Shown in pieces: positions 18,997 through 26,962 of a stretch of 64,000 nt of DNA (positions within the stretch are counted from its first letter, which is position 1; each line of letters opens with the position of its first letter). Location: positions 1-64,000 of the forward strand of contig NZ_JAAUVN010000007.1 in assembly GCF_012030425.1 (NCBI RefSeq), in the 5' to 3' direction. Position numbers and translations under genes: made by a program. Origin of the DNA: Sphingobacterium sp. B16(2022) (GTDB lineage: Bacteria > Bacteroidota > Bacteroidia > Sphingobacteriales > Sphingobacteriaceae). Below the pieces are notes generated by a model. The model did not search any database, had not been told where the DNA came from, and saw nothing but the letters and a program-made list of their open reading frames with translations.

Positions 18997-19612
18997 ATAT
19001 TTAGCAGGAGAAACGACTCTTGCCGAAGAAAGGTTACTAAAGGAGCAAAGCGAAGAGGGGTATTTTTCGGTCTTATCACAGCAGGATAAAGCGGAGATGC
19101 CGTTGGATTTTGAATCTTTTTTAACAACTACAGAAAAGGTACAATCTGTCCATCTGCCACAAAAGAGAAAAATATGGACATTGTTTTCGTCTATCGCAGC
19201 AGCTGTTTTGGTCATCTGTTTAGGTATATGGTATTTGCCTAATCAAAAAGCAGTGGAAGAAGAAGAGGTGGCCACTCTTAAGATTCCCTCGAAGGAGCAT
19301 CATGAAAAGGATATCATTGAAACGAAACCATTGGTTGAGAATAAAGAAAGTGAAAAAAAGCTATCACGGAATTCAACGGTTGTAAGGATCGATACTTACA
19401 ATAGTGACCGATCAGTTTTAAAGCCAGAATTAGATCTGGCAAGTGAGCCACTTGCGTCAGAAGAATTTTATGTAGAGGTCAATGGGGTAAAAATTACAGA
19501 TGAAGCGGAAGCATTAAAGATTACTGAAAATGCACTGCTATTTGCCTCTTCGAACTTAAAAAAAGGAATGAAGGAAGTTGAAAATATAAAATGTTTAAGT
19601 ATTGAATTATAA
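18962..19612 (+). CDS. Putative membrane-anchored anti-sigma factor
   Basis: A 216-residue protein with a charged cytoplasmic N-terminal part (MKKEELKKLEAKYLAGETTLAEERLL, a motif common in Bacteroidota anti-sigma and FecR-like proteins). One membrane helix lies at about residues 72-92 (SSIAAAVLVICLGIWYLP). The remaining 125 residues, mostly polar, are probably periplasmic. No zinc-binding HxxxCxxC motif and no FecR domain is seen. The ATG at 18962 is preferred over an in-frame TTG at 18956. Function is inferred from the overlap with the sigma gene and the topology. Confidence 0.78.
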   Translation: MKKEELKKLEAKYLAGETTLAEERLLKEQSEEGYFSVLSQQDKAEMPLDFESFLTTTEKVQSVHLPQKRKIWTLFSSIAAAVLVICLGIWYLPNQKAVEEEEVATLKIPSKEHHEKDIIETKPLVENKESEKKLSRNSTVVRIDTYNSDRSVLKPELDLASEPLASEEFYVEVNGVKITDEAEALKITENALLFASSNLKKGMKEVENIKCLSIEL

Positions 19613-19617
19613 AAATT

Positions 19618-20091
19618 ATGAAAACGATATTATTAGTATTAGCGCTATTGTGTTCAAGTTTGGCACATGCTCAACTATCGAAATTAGATGAGATCTTCGA
19701 GCAATATAAAGAAGGAAAAGGGGTGACTTCTATTAAAATTGGTAAGCCTATGTTCAGCATGCTGAATAAGATGAAATTATCCGATAATGAAGTGAATAGT
19801 ATAAAACCATTGCTTTCTAAAATAAACAGTATTAAGATGCTGATCTTAGAAGAGGCAGATCTAGGAGTACAATCTGATGTGTCAAAAGCTATTGGCAAAT
19901 TGAAATACGAAGAATTGATCACCATTAATTCGGAAGGTAATAAAATTAAATTTTTAGCAGAAGATACAGCAACTGATGTTATTAAAAATCTATTGCTCAG
20001 CATTCAATCTGAAGGAAGTACGATTTTTATGATCCTGGATGGTAAGGTGAGCTACGATGATGTAAATAAATTGGTCAATACTAAACAATAG
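19618..20091 (+). CDS. DUF4252 family periplasmic protein (first of three)
   Basis: A 157-residue protein with a signal peptide ending at AHAQ. The mature part LSKLDEIFEQYKEGKGVTSIKIGKPMFSMLNKM is the usual start of DUF4252 proteins, and it continues with the family pattern of alternating helices and strands ending GKVSYDDVNKLVN. The family has no known biochemical role and is typical of Bacteroidota. It starts 5 bases after the anti-sigma gene. Confidence 0.85.
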   Translation: MKTILLVLALLCSSLAHAQLSKLDEIFEQYKEGKGVTSIKIGKPMFSMLNKMKLSDNEVNSIKPLLSKINSIKMLILEEADLGVQSDVSKAIGKLKYEELITINSEGNKIKFLAEDTATDVIKNLLLSIQSEGSTIFMILDGKVSYDDVNKLVNTKQ

Positions 20092-20095
20092 GATT

Positions 20096-20623
20096 ATGAA
20101 GCATTCAATAATTATAGGAGCCCTTTTACTCTTTTGTCTGACTTTGCAAAGTTGTTTTGTTAAAACAAGTCCAAACATGTCGTTTGTGAGTAAGAGAGAC
20201 CTCTCAAGTGATACGGAAGTTGCATCAATAAGGGTACCGATGTTTTTAACAAAAGCATTTATTAAAGGTAAAATAAAAGAATTAGATGAAGAGGATGCGA
20301 TTGCGGCATTGGCCTTGCGGAAAATCAAGAAGTTAAAGATCATGACAATTTCTGGAAATAAAAAAGATAATCTCATGAGTAAGTTTAATGCTTATCTAGC
20401 TAAAAATAATTTTGAAGAAATGATGAGTTTGTATAGTGAAGGATCAAAAATTACGATTAATACAGAGATGAAGAAAGATCATGTGAAGCGTGTGCTATTG
20501 GGGATCGCAGATGAGGAGGACTATGTTTTTGTTGATATTAAGGCTGATCTGGATTTAAATGAGTTATCTAAAATGATCGAGTATTACGAAAAGAAAAATA
20601 ATAAAACTAAAATAATAAACTAG
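20096..20623 (+). CDS. DUF4252-like lipoprotein (second of three)
   Basis: A 175-residue protein with a lipoprotein signal peptide (LFCLTLQSC, Cys20). The body (ASIRVPMFLTKAFIKGKIKELDEEDAIAALALRKIKKLKIMTISGN) follows the DUF4252 pattern: a strand, a helix, the strand KLKIMTI, a helix, and the ending DYVFVDIKADLDLNELSKMI. Being lipid-anchored, it differs from its two soluble neighbours. It starts 4 bases after the preceding stop codon. Confidence 0.8.
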   Translation: MKHSIIIGALLLFCLTLQSCFVKTSPNMSFVSKRDLSSDTEVASIRVPMFLTKAFIKGKIKELDEEDAIAALALRKIKKLKIMTISGNKKDNLMSKFNAYLAKNNFEEMMSLYSEGSKITINTEMKKDHVKRVLLGIADEEDYVFVDIKADLDLNELSKMIEYYEKKNNKTKIIN

Positions 20624-20625
20624 TT

Positions 20626-21108
20626 ATGGAAAAGTTAATAACCGCAATTGCACTTGTTTTTAGCGTGTTTACCGCTCAGGCACAGCTTTCTAAAGTTAAT
20701 GAATTTGTAAATTCATTGCCGAAAAAACAAAAAGGGATAGACATCTTTAGATTTAGTGGTGCTAATATAAAAGATGTAAACAAACTTAGCGATGGAGATT
20801 TGTTTATGGATATTAAACAATTTGTTCCCGATTCTTTATTGAAAGATATTCACGATTTGGTCATCTGCCAAATTGGGGCTGAGCAAGCTAAAGAATCTAA
20901 AGCTCTTGAAAATGCTATAAAAAAAGCAGATTTAAAAACGCTGTATGCTGTAGAAACAGATGGTGTGGCAGTGCAGATGTTGACAACAGATTTTGATCAG
21001 AATAATGCGCAGGATTTACTAATTGATGTGAAATCGGAAGATGATTCCAGAATAACTGTCATGCTAAAAGGAAAGATTCCAATGGAGTTGACTGGTAACA
21101 GTAAGTAG
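20626..21108 (+). CDS. DUF4252 family periplasmic protein (third of three)
   Basis: A 160-residue protein with a signal peptide ending at TAQAQ and the same opening as the first copy (LSKVNEFVNSLPKKQKGIDIFRFSGANIKDV). It ends with SRITVMLKGKIPMEL. The three DUF4252 genes are about equally long but clearly diverged, so the duplication is old. It starts 2 bases after the lipoprotein gene and is followed by a strong terminator that closes the operon. Confidence 0.82.
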   Translation: MEKLITAIALVFSVFTAQAQLSKVNEFVNSLPKKQKGIDIFRFSGANIKDVNKLSDGDLFMDIKQFVPDSLLKDIHDLVICQIGAEQAKESKALENAIKKADLKTLYAVETDGVAVQMLTTDFDQNNAQDLLIDVKSEDDSRITVMLKGKIPMELTGNSK

Positions 21109-21123
21109 AAGGGGGTATATATA

Positions 21124-21158
21124 AAAAAGCCTTGCAATTTTTTGCAAGGCTTTTTTTA
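21124..21158. terminator. Bidirectional terminator between the DUF4252 operon and sucD
   Basis: A long stem (six A plus GCCTTGCAA pairing with TTGCAAGGC plus T-run) serves the convergent DUF4252 operon and sucD. Both flanks give a U-tract. Confidence 0.88.
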
Positions 21159-21174
21159 TATATAAAGCTTACGC

Positions 21175-22053
21175 TTAGTTTTTCTTAGCTAATTCTTCAG
21201 CGATTGCTTTTCCGATTTCAGCAGGAGATTGTACTACACGGATGCCACACTCAGCCATGATTTTCATCTTAGCAGCTGCAGTATCGTCAGCACCACCAAC
21301 AATAGCACCAGCGTGACCCATACGACGTCCTGGAGGCGCTGTTTGACCCGCGATGAAACCTACTACTGGTTTAGTACCATTTTCTTTAATCCAAAGAGCA
21401 GCTTCAGCTTCCATACCACCACCGATTTCACCGATCATGATGATCGCTTCAGTTTCTGGATCATTCATTAATAATTCTACTGCTTCTTTAGTTGTAGTAC
21501 CAATGATTGGGTCACCACCAATACCGATAGCAGTTGTGATACCTAGACCAGCTTTTACAGTTTGATCAACAGCTTCGTAAGTTAATGTTCCTGATTTAGA
21601 AACAATACCAACATTACCTTTTTTGAAGATGAAACCTGGCATGATACCAATTTTAGCTTCATCAGCAGTGATGATACCTGGACAGTTTGGTCCGATTAAA
21701 CGAGAATTTTTGTCACTCAAGTAAGATTTTACTTGAATCATATCTTTAGTAGGAATACCTTCAGTGATACATACGATTACTTCGATACCTGCTTCAGCAG
21801 CTTCCATAATCGCATCTGCTGCAAATGCAGGAGGTACGAAAATAATAGAAACGTTAGCACCAGCTTTTTCTACAGCATCTTTAACAGTATTGAATACGGG
21901 ACGGTCTAAATGTGTTTGACCACCTTTTCCTGGTGTAACACCACCAACTACGTTTGTTCCGTACTCGATCATTTGACTAGCATGATAAGTACCTTCTGTT
22001 CCAGTGAAACCTTGAACAACTACTTTTGAATCTTTATTAACTAATACACTCAT
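21175..22053 (-). CDS. sucD: Succinyl-CoA synthetase (ADP-forming) alpha subunit
   Basis: A full-length 292-residue protein. The CoA-binding Rossmann part is GFTGTEGTYHASQMIEYGTNVVGGVTPGKGG (about residues 15-45). GPNCPGIITADEAKIGIMPG and the SKSGTLTYE loop are conserved, and the phosphorylated histidine is H247 in RRMGHAGAIVGG. It couples succinyl-CoA cleavage to nucleoside triphosphate formation in the citric acid cycle. The beta-subunit gene sucC is not in this window, so the two genes are separated in this genome. Confidence 0.97.
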   Translation of the reverse strand: MSVLVNKDSKVVVQGFTGTEGTYHASQMIEYGTNVVGGVTPGKGGQTHLDRPVFNTVKDAVEKAGANVSIIFVPPAFAADAIMEAAEAGIEVIVCITEGIPTKDMIQVKSYLSDKNSRLIGPNCPGIITADEAKIGIMPGFIFKKGNVGIVSKSGTLTYEAVDQTVKAGLGITTAIGIGGDPIIGTTTKEAVELLMNDPETEAIIMIGEIGGGMEAEAALWIKENGTKPVVGFIAGQTAPPGRRMGHAGAIVGGADDTAAAKMKIMAECGIRVVQSPAEIGKAIAEELAKKN

Positions 22054-22144
22054 TTCTTCTTAAAATTTTGCATCACAAATCTACTATTTTGCATTGGAAA
22101 TAGGAAGTAATATAAATACTTATATCCCCTTAATTGATAAAAAA

Positions 22145-22678
22145 TTAAGAGAACTTACTTTTTTGAATAAAATCCCAAGTTACGATACCAATTGTGACAG
22201 ATACATTGAAGGAATGTTTTGTGCCAAATTGCGGAATTTCGATACAATAATCCACTAATGTCATGACTTCTTCATCGACACCATTCACTTCATTGCCAAA
22301 TATTAAAGCATACTTAGCATCTTTTGCAGGTATAAAGTTTTGTAATAGTACACTGTTTTCGGCTTGTTCGATCGCAATAATGGTATATCCCAATTCTTTT
22401 AAAGTTTTAATTGCTTCCGTAGTTTCCTCGACATGTTCCCATGGAATCGTTTGTGTCGCACCTAAAGCTGTTTTTTCAATTTCGCGATGTGGAGGTGTAG
22501 CCGTGATACCACATAAAAATATTTTTTCTATTGCAAATCCGTCAGCCGTTCTAAAAGCTGATCCGACATTATGCATACTTCTCACATTGTCTAGAACGAG
22601 TGTGATAGCTGTTTTCTCTTGGTTTTTGAATGTTTCAACATCAGCACGTTGCAGCTGATCCATGGATAATTTTTGCAT
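22145..22678 (-). CDS. SpoU/TrmH-family RNA 2'-O-methyltransferase
   Basis: A 177-residue SPOUT-fold methyltransferase with the three knot motifs. Motif 1 is LVLDNVRSMHNVGSAFRTADGFAIEKIFLCG, motif 2 is ALIFGNEVNGVDEE, and motif 3 is EIPQFGTKHSFNVSVTIGIVTWDF. It is compact, with no added RNA-binding domain. The usual products are 2'-O-methylated ribose in tRNA or rRNA; the site cannot be told from the sequence. It is divergent from rpsT. Confidence 0.92.
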   Translation of the reverse strand: MQKLSMDQLQRADVETFKNQEKTAITLVLDNVRSMHNVGSAFRTADGFAIEKIFLCGITATPPHREIEKTALGATQTIPWEHVEETTEAIKTLKELGYTIIAIEQAENSVLLQNFIPAKDAKYALIFGNEVNGVDEEVMTLVDYCIEIPQFGTKHSFNVSVTIGIVTWDFIQKSKFS

Positions 22679-22714
22679 GTTGCAAAGATAAGTATAGAAA
22701 ACTTTAAAATAGAT

Positions 22715-22745
22715 TTTGAATATTAGAAATAAGATGTTATTTTTG
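22715..22745 (+). promoter_or_regulatory. Promoter of rpsT
   Basis: TTTG at 22715-22718, exactly 19 bases, then TATTTTTG at 22738-22745. This is a perfect match to the Bacteroidota housekeeping promoter (TTTG-N19-TAnnTTTG). It lies 44 bases before the S20 start codon. Confidence 0.78.
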
Positions 22746-22789
22746 CATTCCGAATTTTAAGTAAAGAACGAATAAAAATTAGCTAAAAA

Positions 22790-23044
22790 ATGGCAAATCA
22801 TAAATCAGCGATCAAAAGAATTAGAGCAAACGCTACAAAGCGTTTAAGAAACCGTTACCAAGCAAAAACTACTCGTAACGCAATTAAAAAATTACGCACT
22901 TCTACTTCAGCAGAAGAAGCTAAAACTTTATTGCCTCGTGTAATTTCTATGCTTGATCGTTTGGCTAAGAAAAATGTAATCCACAAGAAAAAAGCTTCTA
23001 ACAACAAATCTAAGTTAACTAAATTTGTTAACGGTTTAGTTTAA
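22790..23044 (+). CDS. rpsT: 30S ribosomal protein S20
   Basis: An 84-residue, strongly basic, helical protein with the S20 signature ANHKSAIKRIRANATKRLRNRYQAKTTR and the ending ASNNKSKLTKFVN. It binds 16S rRNA in the body of the small subunit. It is a single-gene unit with a perfect promoter and its own terminator. Confidence 0.98.
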   Translation: MANHKSAIKRIRANATKRLRNRYQAKTTRNAIKKLRTSTSAEEAKTLLPRVISMLDRLAKKNVIHKKKASNNKSKLTKFVNGLV

Positions 23045-23062
23045 GCTTTCAGTATAATATAT

Positions 23063-23093
23063 AAAGGGATACAGTTCTCTGTATCCCTTTTCT
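23063..23093 (+). terminator. Terminator of rpsT
   Basis: A 12-bp stem, AAAGGGATACAG with CTGTATCCCTTT, has loop TTCT and T-rich sequence after it. Confidence 0.85.
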
Positions 23094-23147
23094 TTATGTT
23101 TTTACTTTACCCTGGATTTTCTCTTTTCCAAGCGAATGAATGTAAAT

Positions 23148-23177
23148 AAAAGTGTCGAGATTCTCGACACTTTTTTA
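23148..23177. terminator. Terminator downstream of the DUF1080 gene (bidirectional form)
   Basis: A near-perfect palindrome (AAAAGTGTCGAGA, one base, then its complement) with A/T tracts on both sides. It lies just after the stop codon of the leftward DUF1080 gene. Confidence 0.8.
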
Positions 23178-23183
23178 TTTTTC

Positions 23184-24026
23184 TTATTTTTCCATTACCG
23201 CTGCAATTGCCTTTTTCAGAGCCGCTGGGTTTTTCATATAAGGTTCTAAATCGTAAATCTCAACCTTTTTAAAGTCTATAGGATGACTCTCGCTTTGAAG
23301 AGAGATTGTTCCTTTACTGAGTAGTTGCCCCGCTTTTGTTTTTGGAAGGTCAGAATGCGATACATTTCCACCACCATATTGCGGCTTCTGATATTCGAGA
23401 ACTTTTTCTCCATTTACAAAGTGTTGGATAATTGAATCTCCTAAGACAAGAAAATCTGCTGTTACCCATTGATCTCCATGATAAGTTTTCGATGTAGAGC
23501 TTACACAATGTGGTGTAAATAATTTATTGTTCATGACAACATTTGTACCCGGTGTACATAGATTACTTGTTGTCCGTTCATTTGTTCCGTCGCCACCTAA
23601 TAACTGGCCTTCAATTGAAACTGGAAAATCTTGATCTTTTGCCATTGTTTTAGGATCTTGACCATGTAACATAGCACCACTGTTGCGCCACGCCCAGCCT
23701 TCACCTCCATTAGCTTGATCGCCAACGAAACGATATTGAACACGCAGGATGTAAGCAGAAAATTCTTTGTTGTAGAATAAATGGCCATATTGTTGATCAA
23801 ATTGATCATACCCATCATATCTTACTTTTAATAAACCATCTTCAACACGAAACGTATTCGCATAGTTTTCTCCAACCTCGTGCTTGCTAATTTTTGGCGT
23901 CCAATTTTTTATATCTTTGCCATTGAACAATTGTAATGGTTTTGGTTTCTTGTTCAGTGAGCTGGCGCCAACTGAAACACACAGGGCAAGTCCTGCTAAA
24001 CTAAAAAATAGTTTTTTATAATTCAT
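23184..24026 (-). CDS. DUF1080 (3-keto-disaccharide hydrolase-like) secreted protein
   Basis: A 280-residue protein with a signal peptide (MNYKKLFFSLAGLALCVSVGASS). The single domain of concanavalin-like beta-sandwich type starts at LQLFNGKDIKNWTPK, the usual DUF1080 opening. GGEGWAWRNSGAMLHGQ and VEIYDLEP near the end also match the family. Some relatives cleave 3-keto-glycosides; the natural substrate here is unknown. It sits next to an AraC-type regulator on the same strand (43 bases between stop and start), which may control it. Confidence 0.87.
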   Translation of the reverse strand: MNYKKLFFSLAGLALCVSVGASSLNKKPKPLQLFNGKDIKNWTPKISKHEVGENYANTFRVEDGLLKVRYDGYDQFDQQYGHLFYNKEFSAYILRVQYRFVGDQANGGEGWAWRNSGAMLHGQDPKTMAKDQDFPVSIEGQLLGGDGTNERTTSNLCTPGTNVVMNNKLFTPHCVSSTSKTYHGDQWVTADFLVLGDSIIQHFVNGEKVLEYQKPQYGGGNVSHSDLPKTKAGQLLSKGTISLQSESHPIDFKKVEIYDLEPYMKNPAALKKAIAAVMEK

Positions 24027-24069
24027 TATTAAGATTTTAGGTATTAGAGAACTAAAATACTTAAAAATA

Positions 24070-24903
24070 TTAAATTAACAATTGTTTTTGCTTTACATAT
24101 TCGCTTGGTCTTACACCGATCACTTTATTAAAGGTATTACTGAACGTCGGCAAACTACTATAACCTACCTTCAGAGCAACTTCATTTACACTCAGTTTTT
24201 CATCTAAAAGAAGTTTAAGAGCCGTTAACATTCTTAATATTGTATAATACTGTATAAAAGACATGTTGAGTTCTTTCTGGAAAAGACGCGCTAATGTACG
24301 TTCGCTGATGTTGAATTTTTGAGAAAGTGTTTTAAAGCTTACATTTTCCTCAATGCGGCTTTCTAAAAAGGTGACGATATCTTTTAGCTTTTGATTGTTC
24401 GGATAGGGGAGTGCCAATGGTAGCTCGTGCTGGGAGACTTCAGGTAATAATAATTTAAATGCTTTTGCAAGCGAATATTTAGGCTCTTCAACAGGGAAAA
24501 TATTACCGTTCCATCTGTTTGTGAACATGATCAACTCATTAAGAAGATCGTCGACAGGGTAGATGCTTATCTTCTTGTAGAACTCCTGGTCAGTATCATA
24601 CTTTGGAAAATAAAGATTACGCATAACTACATCAGGGGTGCTCGGATGAATACTGTGGCGTATGCCAGCCGGTATCCAGATGTAATGTCTTGCAGGAAGA
24701 AAATAGGACTTCTCAGCTGTTTTTAAAAAAACAACACCACCTTCTGTGTAAAGAAATTGATCTTTATTGTGCACATGCTCGGTAATAAAATTTTCGCCAA
24801 TGATAGCATGGTGACAATAGATGCTATCCTCAAAAGAATCCACTTCTGTTACGTAATAACGATTAACATATTTGGGATCTTTTATATCGCTTTTTATATT
24901 CAT
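24070..24903 (-). CDS. AraC-family transcriptional regulator with cupin sensor
   Basis: A 277-residue protein. The N-terminal half is a cupin domain (HHAIIGENFITEHVHNKDQFLYTEGGVVFL, then ARHYIWIPAGIRHSIHP). The C-terminal about 100 residues hold two AraC helix-turn-helix motifs (SFKTLSQKFNISERTLARLFQKEL and SVNEVALKVGYSSLPTFSNTFNKVIGVRPSEYVK). The start is set at the ATG at 24903 because it follows a purine-rich GGAAGGAAAT site; an earlier TTG is less likely. It is transcribed away from the CoA-transferase gene and toward the DUF1080 gene. Confidence 0.9.
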   Translation of the reverse strand: MNIKSDIKDPKYVNRYYVTEVDSFEDSIYCHHAIIGENFITEHVHNKDQFLYTEGGVVFLKTAEKSYFLPARHYIWIPAGIRHSIHPSTPDVVMRNLYFPKYDTDQEFYKKISIYPVDDLLNELIMFTNRWNGNIFPVEEPKYSLAKAFKLLLPEVSQHELPLALPYPNNQKLKDIVTFLESRIEENVSFKTLSQKFNISERTLARLFQKELNMSFIQYYTILRMLTALKLLLDEKLSVNEVALKVGYSSLPTFSNTFNKVIGVRPSEYVKQKQLLI

Positions 24904-25300
24904 GATTTCCTTCCGTTTCCGTTGCAAAGTTAAAGTTTTTATACAAAAGCTTTGTATTACTTTATGAATGTAAGTTAATACTCACCATTATTGATTGTTA
25001 ATTTGGGTATGTAAGTAAGTGTGTACTAATTTTTTGAAATTTTTTAAATAATTAAGAGGTTGATTGATAGTGTTTTATGTGTTTTCAAATATTTAATATT
25101 AAAACGATTTCTTCTGATAAAAAATATTAAATGCTGATTTATAAATAATTACAAATATATCGTCTTTATTGGATAATTTTGTGACTAATTGCAATAAATT
25201 GACATAGAAAAAATAACTTAATATTGTTTGTTCTAATATTCAAACAATTACTAAGAATATGTTTGTAAATATTAGTAAATTGGGAAATAAGTAAAGGAAT
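24904..25300. other. AT-rich divergent intergenic region
   Basis: 397 bases of very AT-rich DNA separate the divergent AraC regulator and CoA-transferase genes. TAATTTTG at 25174-25181 and TATGTTTG at 25258-25265 match the -7 consensus, but neither has a correctly spaced TTTG. No gene is seen in it. Confidence 0.5.
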
Positions 25301-26791
25301 ATGTCATACGATAGAATTAAACTTAAAAGTTTACTTGATAAAGTAATTACAGCAGAGCAGGCTGCACAACTATTTGAAAATGGTATGATCGTTGGCTCAA
25401 GTGGATTTACGAAAGCCGGAGACAGCAAAGTCGTATTGCCAGCTTTGGCAGACCGGGCGAAAACAGATCCTTTAAAGATAACATTGATCACAGGTGCTTC
25501 TTTAGGTCATGGCACAGATGGTAAGCTGGCTGAAGCTGGTGTTCTTGCTAAGCGTATGCCGTTCCAGGTGGACCGAACACTTAGAGGAAAGATCAATAGC
25601 GGGGAAGTCCTATTTATTGACCAGCATTTGAGTGAAACAGCAGAGTTGCTGCACAATAAGAATTTAGCCTCTGTTGATATTGCCGTACTTGAAGTAGCAG
25701 CGATTGAAGCCGATGGTAGTATTATTCCGACCACTTCAGTGGGTAACTCAGCAACTTTTGCTGCTTTAGCCAAGCATGTGATTTTAGAAATAAATACAGC
25801 TGTTCCGATGGAGATTCGTGGCATCCATGATATCTATCAAGCCGAAGATTATCCAAGAAGAAACGTTATACCTATAGTAGCTCCTGAGAATAAAATTGGG
25901 CGAAAAACAATTGCCTTAGACCCTTCAAAAGTCGTTGGAATTGTATTTACTGATATCGAAGATAGTCCGGCAGATATTGCAGAACCAGATACCAAGACAA
26001 CGGCTATTGCCAGTCATATCTTAAATTTCTTTGAGAAAGAAGTAGAAATGGGACATCTGTCTTCCAGTTTATTGCCGCTTCAGGCGGGGATAGGTAAAGT
26101 TGCGAACGCTGTTTTAATGGGTTTTAAAGACAGTAATTTCCGCAATTTAACGATGTTCTCAGAAGTTTTACAAGATAGTACCTTTGATTTAATTGATGCG
26201 GGAGTAATGGATTTTGCATCGGCTTCTTCCATTACGGTTTCAAAGCCCTGCTATGATCGTGTATTTGGAAACTTGGATAAGTATCGTGATAAGATGGTCT
26301 TGAGACCGCAAAATATCTCAAATACTCCAGGATTAATTCGTCGTTTGGGTGTTATCGCTATTAATACGGCTATTGAATTTGATATTTATGGCAATGTAAA
26401 TTCCACACATATTTCAGGTACCAATATTATGAATGGTATAGGTGGTTCAGGTGATTTTGCAAGAAATGCTTACTTAAGTATATTCGTTACACAGGCAGCA
26501 TCAAAAGAAGATCGTATTTCGCATGTGTTACCCATGGTATCACATGTTGATCATACAGAACATGATGTTGACATATTAGTAACTGATATCGGTCTAGCTG
26601 ATTTAAGAGGATTAGCTCCTCGTGAACGCGCTCAAGTTATTATTGATAACTGTGTTCATCCAGATTATAAAGAGCAGTTACAAGACTACTATGACCGCGC
26701 CTGTGAGCGCGGGGGCCATACACCACATATCTTGGAAGAAGCATTTAGCTGGCATGTGAATTTGCGCGATCAAGGAAGTATGAAGAAATAA
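25301..26791 (+). CDS. Acetyl-CoA hydrolase/CoA-transferase family protein (probable succinyl-CoA:acetate CoA-transferase)
   Basis: A 496-residue class I CoA-transferase. The N-terminal domain holds ENGMIVGSSGFTKAGDSK and TLITGASLGHGTDGKL. The C-terminal domain holds the region of the catalytic glutamate, LTMFSEVLQDSTFDLIDAG, and GTNIMNGIGGSGDFARNAYLSIFVT. The family includes succinyl-CoA:acetate and acetyl-CoA hydrolase-type enzymes. Length and motifs fit the CoA-transferase branch, which links acetate activation to the citric acid cycle. It is a single-gene unit with a long palindromic terminator. Confidence 0.92.
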   Translation: MSYDRIKLKSLLDKVITAEQAAQLFENGMIVGSSGFTKAGDSKVVLPALADRAKTDPLKITLITGASLGHGTDGKLAEAGVLAKRMPFQVDRTLRGKINSGEVLFIDQHLSETAELLHNKNLASVDIAVLEVAAIEADGSIIPTTSVGNSATFAALAKHVILEINTAVPMEIRGIHDIYQAEDYPRRNVIPIVAPENKIGRKTIALDPSKVVGIVFTDIEDSPADIAEPDTKTTAIASHILNFFEKEVEMGHLSSSLLPLQAGIGKVANAVLMGFKDSNFRNLTMFSEVLQDSTFDLIDAGVMDFASASSITVSKPCYDRVFGNLDKYRDKMVLRPQNISNTPGLIRRLGVIAINTAIEFDIYGNVNSTHISGTNIMNGIGGSGDFARNAYLSIFVTQAASKEDRISHVLPMVSHVDHTEHDVDILVTDIGLADLRGLAPRERAQVIIDNCVHPDYKEQLQDYYDRACERGGHTPHILEEAFSWHVNLRDQGSMKK

Positions 26792-26808
26792 AAAAAGAGT
26801 GATACAAT

Positions 26809-26854
26809 AAAAAAGTAAAGCAGCTATTCTTAAGAATAGCTGCTTTACTTTTTT
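26809..26854. terminator. Terminator after the CoA-transferase gene
   Basis: A perfect 46-bp palindrome (23-bp arms; core GCAGCTATTCTTAAGAATAG) flanked by A and T tracts. It lies 18 bases after the stop codon. It is unusually long and has no unpaired loop bases in the ideal structure. Confidence 0.88.
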
Positions 26855-26962
26855 GTCCCCAATTCAATGATTGGTAATAGACAATGATAAAAGCTCGCTT
26901 ACTCTAAAATATGCTATTTTTTAACCATGTTTTAGTTTTACTTGCTTCTTGTCTTACCATCG

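Noticed and set aside
21229..21565. Open frames on the + strand opposite sucD
   Set aside because: They are mirror readings of a highly conserved gene with no own signals.
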